From assembly GCA_943328505.2 (NCBI GenBank), contig CALQAH020000003.1:27600-91599 (forward strand): a stretch of DNA of 64,000 nucleotides, written 5' to 3'. Below are positions 9,554 through 19,245 of the stretch, in pieces; within the stretch, counting starts at the first letter, position 1; each line of letters starts with the position of its first letter. The notes beneath the pieces were generated by a model, which saw only the letters and a program-made list of their open reading frames with translations, was not told where the DNA came from and ran no database searches. The translations under genes and the position numbers were made by a program. The DNA is from Rhizobium sp. Q54 (GTDB lineage Bacteria > Bacteroidota > Bacteroidia > Flavobacteriales > Flavobacteriaceae).

Positions 9554-10897
9554 ATGAAGAAATTTTTTGAATCTTTAGTTAATGTTTGGAAAATAGAAGA
9601 ACTAAAAAATAGAATTCTAGTAACTCTAGGTCTTTTAGTAGTTTACAGATTTGGAGCGCATATTACGCTTCCAGGTATTGATGCAACACAATTAAACAGT
9701 TTAGCGGGTCAAACAAAAGATGGAATTGGTTCAATTCTAGATATGTTTACTGGTGGAGCGTTTTCTAAAGCATCCGTATTTGCGTTGGGTATTATGCCTT
9801 ATATCTCTGCTTCTATTGTGGTACAATTAATGGGAATAGCAATTCCTTATTTACAAAAACTGCAAAAAGATGGTGAAAGTGGTAGAAAGAAAATTAATCA
9901 AATTACACGTTGGTTAACAATCCTAATTACTTTAGTTCAAGGTCCAGGTTATATCTATAACTTATACAGAACTTTACCTGGTAACGCATTCCTTTTAGGC
10001 TTTGATTCTTTCTCATTCCTATTTTCTTCTGTATTAATTCTTACTACAGGAACAATATTCGCTATGTGGTTAGGAGAAAAAATAACTGATAAAGGAATTG
10101 GAAATGGTATTTCACTTTTAATTATGGTGGGTATTATTGCAAGATTACCCCAGGCATTACTTCAAGAATTTACTTCTAAAGTTACCAATAATAACGGTGG
10201 ACCAATGTTGTTGGTAATTGAAATCATTGTTTGGTTATTAGTAATTATTGCATGTATCCTATTAGTAATGGCAGTTAGAAAAATTCCAGTACAATACGCT
10301 CGTCGAACAACTACTGGAGATTTTGAAGAAGATATGATGGGAGGAAATAGACAATGGATTCCTTTAAAATTAAACGCAGCTGGTGTAATGCCAATCATTT
10401 TTGCTCAGGCGATTATGTTTATTCCTGCAGCAGTTGCTGGTCTGTCAAAATCTGATGCATCACAATCTATTGCTGGAGAGTTTAGTAATATGTTTGGTTT
10501 TTGGTACAATTTTGTTTTTGCAACTTTAATAATCGTATTTACATTCTTTTATACTGCTATTACAGTTCCAACAAATAAAATGTCGGATGATTTAAAAAGA
10601 AGCGGTGGATTTATCCCAGGTGTAAAACCAGGAATTGAAACAGCCGATTTTTTAGATAGAATAATGTCATTAATAACATTTCCAGGATCTTTATTCCTTG
10701 CATTACTAGCTGTGTTCCCAGCAATTGTAGTTAGCATGGATGTACAACAATCTTGGGCTATGTTTTATGGAGGTACTTCATTAATCATTATGGTTGGTGT
10801 TGCTATCGATACAATTCAACAGATAAATTCTTATCTATTGAATAAACATTATGATGGGTTGATGAAAAGTGGTAAAAATAGAAAAGCAGTAGCTTAA
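9554..10897 (+). CDS. secY: Protein translocase subunit SecY
   Basis: SecY (447 aa) is the inner-membrane channel of the Sec translocon and works with SecA (54352-57687) for export. About ten hydrophobic segments are visible. GIMPYISASIVVQLM (plug and TM2 region), the cytoplasmic loop with MAVRKIPVQYARR, and SGGFIPGVKPGIETADFLDR are standard. infA follows 6 bases later, a Bacteroidota arrangement without adk or map between them. Confidence 0.98.
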   Translation: MKKFFESLVNVWKIEELKNRILVTLGLLVVYRFGAHITLPGIDATQLNSLAGQTKDGIGSILDMFTGGAFSKASVFALGIMPYISASIVVQLMGIAIPYLQKLQKDGESGRKKINQITRWLTILITLVQGPGYIYNLYRTLPGNAFLLGFDSFSFLFSSVLILTTGTIFAMWLGEKITDKGIGNGISLLIMVGIIARLPQALLQEFTSKVTNNNGGPMLLVIEIIVWLLVIIACILLVMAVRKIPVQYARRTTTGDFEEDMMGGNRQWIPLKLNAAGVMPIIFAQAIMFIPAAVAGLSKSDASQSIAGEFSNMFGFWYNFVFATLIIVFTFFYTAITVPTNKMSDDLKRSGGFIPGVKPGIETADFLDRIMSLITFPGSLFLALLAVFPAIVVSMDVQQSWAMFYGGTSLIIMVGVAIDTIQQINSYLLNKHYDGLMKSGKNRKAVA

Positions 10898-10903
10898 TTT
10901 TTT

Positions 10904-11119
10904 ATGGCAAAACAATCAGCAATAGAACAAGACGGATCCATAATTGAAGCATTATCAAATGCTATGTTTCGTGTTGAGTTAGAAAACGGACACATTGTAA
11001 TTGCACATATTTCTGGAAAAATGCGTATGCATTATATTAAATTATTACCTGGTGATAAAGTAAAACTAGAAATGAGCCCTTACGATTTGTCGAAAGCAAG
11101 AATTACCTATAGATATTAA
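10904..11119 (+). CDS. infA: Translation initiation factor IF-1
   Basis: IF-1 (71 aa) is a single OB-fold that occupies the 30S A site during initiation. [40 protein letters not shown] and the [14 protein letters not shown] tail are canonical. It lies between secY and rpmJ. Confidence 0.98.
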   Translation: MAKQSAIEQDGSIIEALSNAMFRVELENGHIVIAHISGKMRMHYIKLLPGDKVKLEMSPYDLSKARITYRY

Positions 11120-11131
11120 AGATATTCCAAA

Positions 11132-11248
11132 ATGAAAGTAAGAACATCAGTTAAAAAGAGAAGTGCCGAGTGCAAGATTGTACGAAGAAACGGCGTATTA
11201 TATGTGATCAACAAAAAGAATCCTAGATTTAAACAAAGACAAGGATAG
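11132..11248 (+). CDS. rpmJ: 50S ribosomal protein L36
   Basis: This 38-residue gene begins [20 protein letters not shown] and ends with [10 protein letters not shown], the L36 signature. Only one cysteine of the usual C-C-C-H zinc knuckle is present (AECKIV) and the usual histidine is an asparagine (KNPRFKQ), so this is a zinc-free form. It sits 2 bases before rpsM, as expected. Confidence 0.95.
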   Translation: MKVRTSVKKRSAECKIVRRNGVLYVINKKNPRFKQRQG

Positions 11249-11250
11249 TT

Positions 11251-11625
11251 ATGGCAAGAATAGCAGGGGTCGATATCCCAAAAAACAAAAGAGGAGTTAT
11301 CGCTTTAACCTACATCTTCGGAGTGGGCAGAAGTAGAGCAATTGAGGTTTTAGAAAAATCCCAAGTAAGCCAAGATAAAAAAGTTCAAGATTGGAATGAT
11401 GATGAAATCGGAGCAATTCGTGAAGCAGTATCATACTATAAAATTGAAGGTGAACTTCGTTCTGAAGTATCTTTACACATCAAACGTTTGATGGATATTG
11501 GTTGCTACAGAGGAATTCGTCATAGATCGGGTCTTCCATTAAGAGGACAAAGAACTAAAAACAATTCTAGAACTAGAAAAGGTAAAAGAAAAACTGTTGC
11601 TAACAAGAAAAAAGCAACTAAATAA
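11251..11625 (+). CDS. rpsM: 30S ribosomal protein S13
   Basis: S13 (124 aa) is a head protein that contacts P-site t[23 protein letters not shown] and the C-terminal [20 protein letters not shown] are diagnostic. It begins the alpha-operon part of the run. Confidence 0.98.
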   Translation: MARIAGVDIPKNKRGVIALTYIFGVGRSRAIEVLEKSQVSQDKKVQDWNDDEIGAIREAVSYYKIEGELRSEVSLHIKRLMDIGCYRGIRHRSGLPLRGQRTKNNSRTRKGKRKTVANKKKATK

Positions 11626-11633
11626 TAAGTAAT

Positions 11634-12017
11634 ATGGCAAAAGCAACTGCAAAAAAACGTAAAGTTATCGTTGAGTCAACTGGTGAAGCTCATATTAGCG
11701 CAACTTTTAATAACATCATTATTTCTTTAACCAACAAGAAAGGTGAAGTTATATCTTGGTCTTCAGCTGGTAAAATGGGTTTTAGAGGTTCTAAAAAGAA
11801 TACTCCATACGCAGCTCAAATGGCAGCAGAAGATTGTTCAAAAGTAGCTCTTGAAGCTGGTTTGAAAAAAGTAAAAGTATATGTTAAAGGTCCAGGTAAT
11901 GGAAGAGAATCTGCTATCAGATCTTTGCATAATGGTGGAATTGAAGTAACTGAAATCATTGACGTTACACCAATGCCTCACAACGGATGTCGTCCTCCTA
12001 AAAGACGTAGAGTTTAA
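11634..12017 (+). CDS. rpsK: 30S ribosomal protein S11
   Basis: S11 (127 aa) lies on the 30S platform near the mRNA exit. [21 protein letters not shown] and the end [18 protein letters not shown] are conserved. A 94-base gap with a predicted stem-loop follows, before rpsD. Confidence 0.98.
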   Translation: MAKATAKKRKVIVESTGEAHISATFNNIIISLTNKKGEVISWSSAGKMGFRGSKKNTPYAAQMAAEDCSKVALEAGLKKVKVYVKGPGNGRESAIRSLHNGGIEVTEIIDVTPMPHNGCRPPKRRRV

Positions 12018-12039
12018 TAAGTAATAATAGTATAACAAA

Positions 12040-12095
12040 AAGATAGATACTGTAGATTATCGAAGGATATGACCTGAATTCATAATCTCTATCTT
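12040..12095 (+). promoter_or_regulatory. Structured leader upstream of rpsD (candidate S4 autoregulatory element)
   Basis: AAGATAG (12040-12046) pairs perfectly with CTATCTT (12089-12095), and AGATTAT (12054-12060) with ATAATCT (12082-12088). This gives a long bulged stem with seven unpaired bases on the left side only and a 21-base apical loop containing GGATATGACC. It ends 16 bases before the rpsD ATG. S4 is known to autoregulate its operon in several bacteria, so this is a reasonable S4-binding leader; that role is inference. Confidence 0.55.
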
Positions 12096-12111
12096 AACTT
12101 AAATTTTTAAA

Positions 12112-12717
12112 ATGGCAAGATATACTGGTCCAAGTACAAGAATAGCGCGTAAATTTGGCGAAGCTATATTCGGAGATGATAAATCATTCGAAAAAAGAAA
12201 TTACCCTCCAGGACAACATGGAATGTCCAAAAAAAGAGGAAAAAAATCTGAATATGCAGTTCAGTTGATGGAAAAGCAAAAAGCGAAGTACAGCTACGGA
12301 ATTCTAGAGAAACAATTCAGAAACTTATTTAAAAAAGCAGCAGCTTCTAAAGGTGTAACAGGTGAAATCCTTTTACAATTATGTGAAGCACGTTTAGACA
12401 ACGTTGTTTTTAGAATGGGTATTGCTCCAACAAGAAGAGCAGCAAGACAAATCGTTTCTCACCGACATATTACCGTTAACGGTGAATTAGTAAACATCCC
12501 ATCTTTCCACTTAAAAGCGGGAGATAAAGTGGCTGTTCGTGAAAAATCAAAATCTGTTGAAGCTATCGAGCGTTCATTAGCCAATTCATCTCATGTATAT
12601 GAGTGGATTACATGGAATAATGACACTATGGAAGGAACTTTCGTTTCTGTTCCTGCTAGATTGCAAATTCCAGAAAATATCAAAGAACAATTAATCGTAG
12701 AGTTGTACAACAAATAA
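12112..12717 (+). CDS. rpsD: 30S ribosomal protein S4
   Basis: S4 (201 aa) is a primary 16S rRNA binder. The N-terminal [20 protein letters not shown] and the S4 RNA-binding fold ([20 protein letters not shown], then [20 protein letters not shown]) are complete. The zinc-binding cysteines of some S4 proteins are absent. The preceding hairpin may be its feedback site. Confidence 0.98.
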   Translation: MARYTGPSTRIARKFGEAIFGDDKSFEKRNYPPGQHGMSKKRGKKSEYAVQLMEKQKAKYSYGILEKQFRNLFKKAAASKGVTGEILLQLCEARLDNVVFRMGIAPTRRAARQIVSHRHITVNGELVNIPSFHLKAGDKVAVREKSKSVEAIERSLANSSHVYEWITWNNDTMEGTFVSVPARLQIPENIKEQLIVELYNK

Positions 12718-12738
12718 TAATTGACATTCGTCTAAATT

Positions 12739-13731
12739 ATGGCAATATTTAATTTTCAGAAGCCCGATAAAGTTATCATGATCGATTCAACCGATTTTGA
12801 AGGTAAGTTTGAATTCAGACCTTTAGAACCTGGTTACGGATTGACCGTAGGTAATGCACTTAGAAGAGTTTTACTTTCTGCTTTAGAAGGTTATGCTATT
12901 ACATCTATCCGTATGGATGGTGTTGAGCATGAGTTTTCTACAATTTCAGGAGTAGTTGAAGACGTTACAGAAATTATCCTAAATCTTAAACAAGTACGTT
13001 TCAAACGTCAAATAGAAGATGTAGATAATGAAACTGTTACGATTTCAATTTCAGGTAAAAACCAAATTACTGCAGGTGATTTTCAAAAATTCATCTCTGG
13101 TTTTCAAGTTTTAAATCCAGATTTAGTGATTTGTAATTTAGATAGCAAAGTAAATCTAAACCTTGAATTAACTATCGAAAAAGGTAGAGGTTACGTTCCT
13201 GCTGAAGAAAACAAAAAGCAAAACGCTGCCATTGGTACAATATTTACAGACTCTATTTTTACTCCGGTAAAAAATGTAAAATACACCATTGAAAACTTCC
13301 GTGTTGAGCAAAAAACAGATTATGAAAAATTAGTTTTTGAAATCAAAACTGATGGTTCAATCAATCCAAAAGATGCCCTTACCGAAGCTGCAAAAGTTTT
13401 AATTCATCACTTCATGTTATTCTCAGATGAGAGAATTACATTAGAAGCTGACGAAATAGCTCAAACAGAATCTTACGACGAAGAATCATTACACATGAGA
13501 CAATTGCTTAAAACGAAGCTTGTCGATATGGATTTATCAGTAAGAGCTTTAAACTGTTTGAAAGCAGCAGAAGTTGATACTTTGGGAGATTTAGTATCTT
13601 TCAATAAAAACGACCTTATGAAATTCCGTAATTTCGGTAAAAAATCTTTAACAGAACTTGATGAACTTGTTGCTGTAAAGAACTTAACCTTCGGAATGGA
13701 TTTAGGTAAATACAAATTAGATAAAGAATAA
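12739..13731 (+). CDS. rpoA: DNA-directed RNA polymerase subunit alpha
   Basis: RNA polymerase alpha (330 aa) dimerises to nucleate the enzyme. The N-terminal domain ([20 protein letters not shown], about residues 1-230) is followed by a linker and a C-terminal helix-hairpin-helix domain ([20 protein letters not shown] to about 320) that binds UP elements and activators. Length and domain order are normal. It sits between rpsD and rplQ. Confidence 0.98.
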   Translation: MAIFNFQKPDKVIMIDSTDFEGKFEFRPLEPGYGLTVGNALRRVLLSALEGYAITSIRMDGVEHEFSTISGVVEDVTEIILNLKQVRFKRQIEDVDNETVTISISGKNQITAGDFQKFISGFQVLNPDLVICNLDSKVNLNLELTIEKGRGYVPAEENKKQNAAIGTIFTDSIFTPVKNVKYTIENFRVEQKTDYEKLVFEIKTDGSINPKDALTEAAKVLIHHFMLFSDERITLEADEIAQTESYDEESLHMRQLLKTKLVDMDLSVRALNCLKAAEVDTLGDLVSFNKNDLMKFRNFGKKSLTELDELVAVKNLTFGMDLGKYKLDKE

Positions 13732-13771
13732 ATAACTTCATATTTTGCTCTCCAAAGAGGATTGTAGCAAG

Positions 13772-13798
13772 ATGAAAGTTTTAAAAAACACGTCATGA
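13772..13798 (+). other. Eight-codon leader ORF overlapping the rplQ start
   Basis: ATG 13772 opens a frame encoding MKVLKNTS that stops at TGA 13796-13798, overlapping the rplQ start codon (ATGA at 13795). A small hairpin (TTGCT 13745-13749 with AGCAA 13766-13770) lies just before it. Translational coupling to rplQ is plausible but there is no proof that the peptide is made. Confidence 0.3.
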
Positions 13799-14463
13799 GA
13801 CACGGAAAAAAATTCAATCACCTTAGCAGACAGACTGGACATAGAAAATCTATGTTAGCCAATATGGCTTGTTCATTAATTGAGCACAAACGTATCAATA
13901 CTACTGTTGCTAAAGCAAAAGCGCTTAAACAATTTGTTGAGCCATTAATAACAAAATCAAAAGAAGATACTACGCACAACAGACGTATCGTGTTCGCTAA
14001 CCTAAGAAGCAAATATGCCGTAACTGATTTGTTCAGAGACGTAGCAGCTAAAGTAGGAGATCGTCCAGGTGGATATACTCGTATCATCAAAGTTGGAAAC
14101 CGTTTGGGAGACAACGCCGATATGGCAATGATCGAGCTAGTAGATTTTAACGAACTATACAACGGAGGTAAAAAAGAAGAGAAAAAAGGAAGAACACGTC
14201 GTGCTAAGAAAACGAGTGCGCCAGTTGCAACTCCTGCAGCTCCTGCTCCAGTTGTAGAAGAAGTTGTTGACTCGAGCGAAAGCGAACAGGCGGAGCAAAC
14301 TCCAGTTGCTGAAGTGGAAACTCCTGCTGCAGAAGTAGAAACTCCAGAAGTTGTTGAAGAAACTCCAGTTGCAGAAGTTGAAGAGACTCCAGCTGATGAA
14401 GTTGAAGAGACTCCAGCGGACGAAGCTCCAGCTGACGAAGAATCTAAAGAAGAAAAAGAATAA
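13795..14463 (+). CDS. rplQ: 50S ribosomal protein L17 with acidic C-terminal extension
   Basis: The first 120 or so residues are ordinary L17 ([20 protein letters not shown], then [20 protein letters not shown]). The protein then continues to 222 aa. After a basic patch ([14 protein letters not shown]), about 80 residues are Ala/Pro/Val/Glu-rich and repetitive, with units like EETPVAEVE and EETPADEVE. Bacterial L17 is usually 115-130 aa; extended versions occur in Bacteroidota. The tail is probably disordered and solvent-exposed. It is the last gene of the ribosomal run and is followed by a strong terminator. Confidence 0.97.
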   Translation: MRHGKKFNHLSRQTGHRKSMLANMACSLIEHKRINTTVAKAKALKQFVEPLITKSKEDTTHNRRIVFANLRSKYAVTDLFRDVAAKVGDRPGGYTRIIKVGNRLGDNADMAMIELVDFNELYNGGKKEEKKGRTRRAKKTSAPVATPAAPAPVVEEVVDSSESEQAEQTPVAEVETPAAEVETPEVVEETPVAEVEETPADEVEETPADEAPADEESKEEKE

Positions 14464-14484
14464 TGAATTCGATTTCATGAATAT

Positions 14485-14519
14485 AAAAGGATAAGCTATT
14501 TAGTTTATCCTTTTTTTTT
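14485..14519 (+). terminator. Intrinsic terminator of the ribosomal protein run
   Basis: AAAAGGATAAGCTA pairs with TAGTTTATCCTTTT (one G-U pair, very short loop) and runs into nine Ts. It lies 21 bases after the rplQ stop. Confidence 0.9.
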
Positions 14520-14598
14520 GCTCAAAATCGAAAACTCAATTTTTAAAGAATGTTTATAAACTATTATAAATCTTTTCTAAAATTAAAGAGTAAATAAA

Positions 14599-14606
14599 TA
14601 AATTTG
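14599..14606 (+). promoter_or_regulatory. Probable -7 box of the carA promoter (TAAATTTG)
   Basis: TAAATTTG matches the Bacteroidota -7 consensus TAnnTTTG. No TTG is seen 17-23 bases upstream, so the -33 half is weak. Transcription from here would include the repeated leader at 14623-14715. Confidence 0.5.
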
Positions 14607-14622
14607 CAACACATAACTAACT

Positions 14623-14715
14623 ACAAATGACTTGAGCGAAGCGACTGCAAGAGACCATTAAAAAACAATAACTACAACAAATGACTTGAGCTTGCGAAAG
14701 CATGACTCAATATAA
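14623..14715 (+). repeat. Duplicated leader segment with start-stop mini-ORFs before carA
   Basis: ACAAATGACTTGAGC occurs at 14623-14637 and 14677-14691, 54 bases apart, each embedding ATG-ACT-TGA. Each copy can fold: CTTG..CAAG in the first; in the second GCTT-GCGA-AAGC nested inside TTGAG..CTCAA. Together they occupy most of the carA 5' leader. The role is unknown; attenuation or a translational decoy is possible. Confidence 0.5.
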
Positions 14716-14727
14716 ATATAAACTGGA

Positions 14728-15849
14728 ATGAAATACACGACACGACCACAAGCCATTTTACTACTCGCTGACGGAACCCTTTTTTACGGAAAATCTATTG
14801 GAATCTCAGGAACTACCTTTGGAGAAGTTTGTTTTAATACAGGAATGACAGGTTATCAAGAGATATTCACTGATCCATCCTATTTTGGTCAAATTATGGT
14901 AGCCACTAATCCTCACATTGGGAATTACGGTGTAAACGCTGATGAAGTAGAATCAGATAAAATAATGATATCGGGTTTAGTATGTAAAAACTTTAGCTTT
15001 AATCATTCCAGAGCCAATTCCGAAGGGAATCTGTATGACTATTTTGAGAAACAAAACCTAGTTTGTATATCTGATGTGGATACACGTGCCTTGGTAAGTT
15101 ACATCCGCGATAACGGTGCGCAAAATGCAGTCATTTGTACCGACGGAACTTCTGTGGAAGAATTAAAAAAACAACTAGAAATCGTTCCCGAAATGAATGG
15201 TTTGGAATTGGCTTCTAAAGTTTCTACAACCATACCTTATTTCTTTGGAAATGAAAATGCCAAATACAAAATTGCCGCACTCGATTTAGGTATCAAAATA
15301 AACATATTGAGAAATCTTGCCAAAAGAGACTGCTACATCAAAGTGTTTCCCTATAACACACCTTTCGAAGATTTAAAAGCATTTCATCCAGATGGCTATT
15401 TTCTATCCAATGGTCCTGGAGATCCCGAACCTTTATTTGGTGTTCAGGAAGTAGCAAAACAATTGATTGCAAGTGACAAACCGGTATTCGGGATTTGTTT
15501 AGGGCATCAAATTATTGGATTAGCCAACGGAATTTCAACCTATAAAATGTTTAACGGACACAGAGGCATCAATCATCCTGTAATGAATGTATTGACTGGA
15601 AAAGGCGAAATCACTTCGCAAAACCACGGATTTGCTGTCAGCAGAGAGGAGTTAGAAAAACATCCTGATCTAGAAATTACCCATTATCATATTAATGACA
15701 ATACTGTGGCTGGAATGAAAATGAAATCTAAAAATTGTTTCTCGGTGCAATACCATCCGGAAGCAAGTCCTGGACCACATGATTCAAGTTATTTGTTTGA
15801 TGAATTTATAGAAAATATTACGAATGCAAAAAAAACGCAAGCGGTTTAA
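14728..15849 (+). CDS. carA: Carbamoyl-phosphate synthase small subunit (glutaminase)
   Basis: CarA (373 aa) hydrolyses glutamine and passes ammonia to CarB to make carbamoyl phosphate for pyrimidines and arginine. The N-terminal domain (LADGTLFYGKSIG, FNTGMTGYQEIFTDPSYFGQ) is followed by a class I glutamine amidotransferase domain. The catalytic cysteine is in GICLGHQI, and the His-Glu pair is in YHPEASPGPHDS near the C-terminus. No carB is present in this window. The long repeated leader suggests post-initiation control. Confidence 0.97.
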   Translation: MKYTTRPQAILLLADGTLFYGKSIGISGTTFGEVCFNTGMTGYQEIFTDPSYFGQIMVATNPHIGNYGVNADEVESDKIMISGLVCKNFSFNHSRANSEGNLYDYFEKQNLVCISDVDTRALVSYIRDNGAQNAVICTDGTSVEELKKQLEIVPEMNGLELASKVSTTIPYFFGNENAKYKIAALDLGIKINILRNLAKRDCYIKVFPYNTPFEDLKAFHPDGYFLSNGPGDPEPLFGVQEVAKQLIASDKPVFGICLGHQIIGLANGISTYKMFNGHRGINHPVMNVLTGKGEITSQNHGFAVSREELEKHPDLEITHYHINDNTVAGMKMKSKNCFSVQYHPEASPGPHDSSYLFDEFIENITNAKKTQAV

Positions 15850-15892
15850 GACACTAAAACGTTATCGTTGATAACATTTATAGTTTTCATTA

Positions 15893-15920
15893 TTGCAACA
15901 ATTCAGATAGAATATCTTTG
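15893..15920 (+). promoter_or_regulatory. eno promoter (TTG-N17-TATCTTTG)
   Basis: TTG at 15893-15895 and TATCTTTG at 15913-15920 are separated by 17 bases, a full match to the Bacteroidota promoter consensus. The eno ATG is 64 bases downstream. A small hairpin (GTTATC-GTT-GATAAC, 15861-15875) lies between carA and the promoter. Confidence 0.8.
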
Positions 15921-15942
15921 TAATAATAAACCTTTTTGTTAA

Positions 15943-17277
<1,335 letters not shown>

Positions 17278-17298
17278 TAGTATTTCTGTGAATAAAAA

Positions 17299-17320
17299 AA
17301 CCTTTGAATTTTCAAAGGTT
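17299..17320. terminator. Bidirectional terminator between eno and the convergent lipoprotein gene
   Basis: AACCTTTGAA and TTCAAAGGTT form a 10-bp stem with a TT loop. A T-rich run follows on the plus strand and an A-run precedes it, so it can stop transcription from both sides. Confidence 0.85.
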
Positions 17321-17333
17321 CTTTATTTTTTAA

Positions 17334-17837
17334 TTATTCTTTCTTAGCGTCTTTGGGTAAGTTAGATGCTGCCATATCTCTAACACAATAGTATTTACTG
17401 CCTACTTTTTTGAATACACTGATGTAATTACCGCTTCTTTGTAGTGTATTGGTGGAATCTACAATTCTGTAGGCGCCAATTTCTACCACTTGATTGCCAT
17501 CATTGGAAACGTGCACTTCATTGGTTGTATTTGTAAGTTTAAAGCCTTTCGGAAACGCCGCAATATCCTGTCGAATAGAATTGTCAATGGCTGTTTTTCC
17601 TACCAAAGCCGATGCGTTTTGAGAATAGGTAATGGCGTCTTTATCATAATATTCTAACGACTCCATGTTTCCCGAATTATAGGCTGCAGTAAAGGCATTT
17701 TCCATACTTTGAATTTCTTTCTTAATTTGATCGTTGTCAACAACGACAACTTCAAGTTCTTCCTTTTTTGGATTACAAGCAATCATCAAAGTCGCAATGC
17801 TAGCGAATACCATACTTTTTACAATCTTGTTTTTCAT
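17334..17837 (-). CDS. SnoaL/DUF4440-like lipoprotein
   Basis: A 167-residue exported lipoprotein: a short positive start, a hydrophobic stretch and a lipobox ending at Cys21 (TLMIAC). The mature part resembles the NTF2-like DUF4440 fold (MENAFTAAYNSGNMESLEYY, ITYSQNASALVGKTAI, ISVFKKVGSKYYCVRDMAAS), a cone-shaped pocket domain used by varied enzymes and binding proteins. No catalytic residues can be assigned. It is transcribed alone, convergent with eno. Function unknown beyond the fold. Confidence 0.75.
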   Translation of the reverse strand: MKNKIVKSMVFASIATLMIACNPKKEELEVVVVDNDQIKKEIQSMENAFTAAYNSGNMESLEYYDKDAITYSQNASALVGKTAIDNSIRQDIAAFPKGFKLTNTTNEVHVSNDGNQVVEIGAYRIVDSTNTLQRSGNYISVFKKVGSKYYCVRDMAASNLPKDAKKE

Positions 17838-17993
17838 AATTATAGTGATTAAAAGTTATAAATAATGAATGTTAAGTCAGATTGGGAATTTAAATTTACT
17901 TATAATTTATTGAAAATCAGTAGTAATTTTTATTTTTTTGAAATGACAAAGTGTTTCTAATAGTAGTTAAAGATTAAAAAAATTAAATGTTGA

Positions 17994-19121
17994 CTATAGT
18001 TTCAATACTCTTTCCACAGCATTTTGAAGCGTCGTATCCTCTTTGGCAAAACAAAATCGGATGCATAGTGTTTGTTTGGCATCAGCATAAAAGGGCGATA
18101 ACGGAATCGTAGCCACACCAAATTCGGTAACCAATCGTTTGGTGAATTCTAAATCGTTTTCATTGGAAATAGCGGCATACGATGCCAATTGAAAATAAGA
18201 ACCTTCACAAGGCAATAACTCAAATCTAGTTTCTTGAAGTAAGCCACGAAAAAAATCTCTTTTTTGTTGGTAAAAAGTACGTAGGTCAGAAACCTTAACA
18301 CTATCCAAATAATCATTAATAGCATATTGCGCAACGCTATTCACACTGAAAACCAAATACTGATGCACTTTCTTAATCTCTTGCATCAACTGTTCGGGAG
18401 CGATAAGATAGCCCATTTTCCAACCCGTGATGTGAAAGGATTTTCCAAACGAAGAAACTGCGATACTTCTATTCCAAAGTTTTGGTCGATGGTGTATCGA
18501 AATATGTTGGTGCTCAAACGTAATGTATTCATAAACTTCATCCGAAAGCACAATCACATTAGGATACAAATCCAATAGTTGCTCCAATTGAACAAAGTCA
18601 TTTTCATTCCAAATTCTACCCGAAGGATTATGCGGATTGTTGGTGATAATCATTCGGGTTTTGGCATTCATGGCATTGCTAATAGCTTCCCAATTCGGGG
18701 TAAAATCATCCTTCAAGTTGATACGAATGGGTTTGGCATGGCACAAAACCACTGGCGTTTCATAACAATCGTAACTTGGATCCAAAATAATCACTTCTTC
18801 ATTTTGATGCACCAAGGCTTGAATGGCTGCAAAAATCCCTTCGGTAGCGCCAGCAGTAATTAAAATATCGGTATCTGGATTTACTTTTCTAGAATAAGAT
18901 TTTTGGGTAAGTGTTGCAATTTTTTCCAATAAAGGAGGAAAACCTGCCATGGGTAAATATTGATGCACTTCTTCCAATGCCCATTTAGCCAAACTGTTTT
19001 TCAACGGTTTGTCTACAGGGAAATTTGGAAAACCTTGGGAAAGATTGATGGCATTGTACTCTTTTGCCATTTGTGACATTAGGGTAAAGATAGTCGTGCT
19101 TACATTTGGAAATTTGGACAT
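17994..19121 (-). CDS. PLP-dependent aminotransferase (methionine/aromatic type, YbdL-like)
   Basis: A 375-residue fold-type I aminotransferase, class I/II. INLSQGFPNFPVD near the start is typical of the YbdL / kynurenine-oxoglutarate transaminase branch. The PLP-binding aspartate is in VLSDEVYEY (D194), the Schiff-base lysine in SSFGKSFHITGWKMGY (K227), and the C-terminal arginine in LCIRFCFAK. The likely role is transamination of methionine or aromatic amino acids; the exact substrate cannot be read. It stands alone. Confidence 0.9.
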   Translation of the reverse strand: MSKFPNVSTTIFTLMSQMAKEYNAINLSQGFPNFPVDKPLKNSLAKWALEEVHQYLPMAGFPPLLEKIATLTQKSYSRKVNPDTDILITAGATEGIFAAIQALVHQNEEVIILDPSYDCYETPVVLCHAKPIRINLKDDFTPNWEAISNAMNAKTRMIITNNPHNPSGRIWNENDFVQLEQLLDLYPNVIVLSDEVYEYITFEHQHISIHHRPKLWNRSIAVSSFGKSFHITGWKMGYLIAPEQLMQEIKKVHQYLVFSVNSVAQYAINDYLDSVKVSDLRTFYQQKRDFFRGLLQETRFELLPCEGSYFQLASYAAISNENDLEFTKRLVTEFGVATIPLSPFYADAKQTLCIRFCFAKEDTTLQNAVERVLKL

Positions 19122-19245
19122 TATAAAGAAGGATCTTGATTTTGTTCAAATTTATGAAAATCAAGGCAACTTTCAATAAAGGAGTGTTTTAAGTAGTAAA
19201 TTTTAATTAAGAATATTAAAAATCTATTTGGTATGTTTTATAAAC

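Noticed and set aside
13473-14478. Three minus-strand ORFs of 107-114 codons opposite rpoA and rplQ
   Set aside because: They are mirror frames of well-supported genes; the phenylalanine-rich one is only the complement of the acidic L17 tail.
18149-18863. Short ORFs overlapping the aminotransferase gene on both strands
   Set aside because: They are shadow frames of the conserved aminotransferase and have no features of their own.
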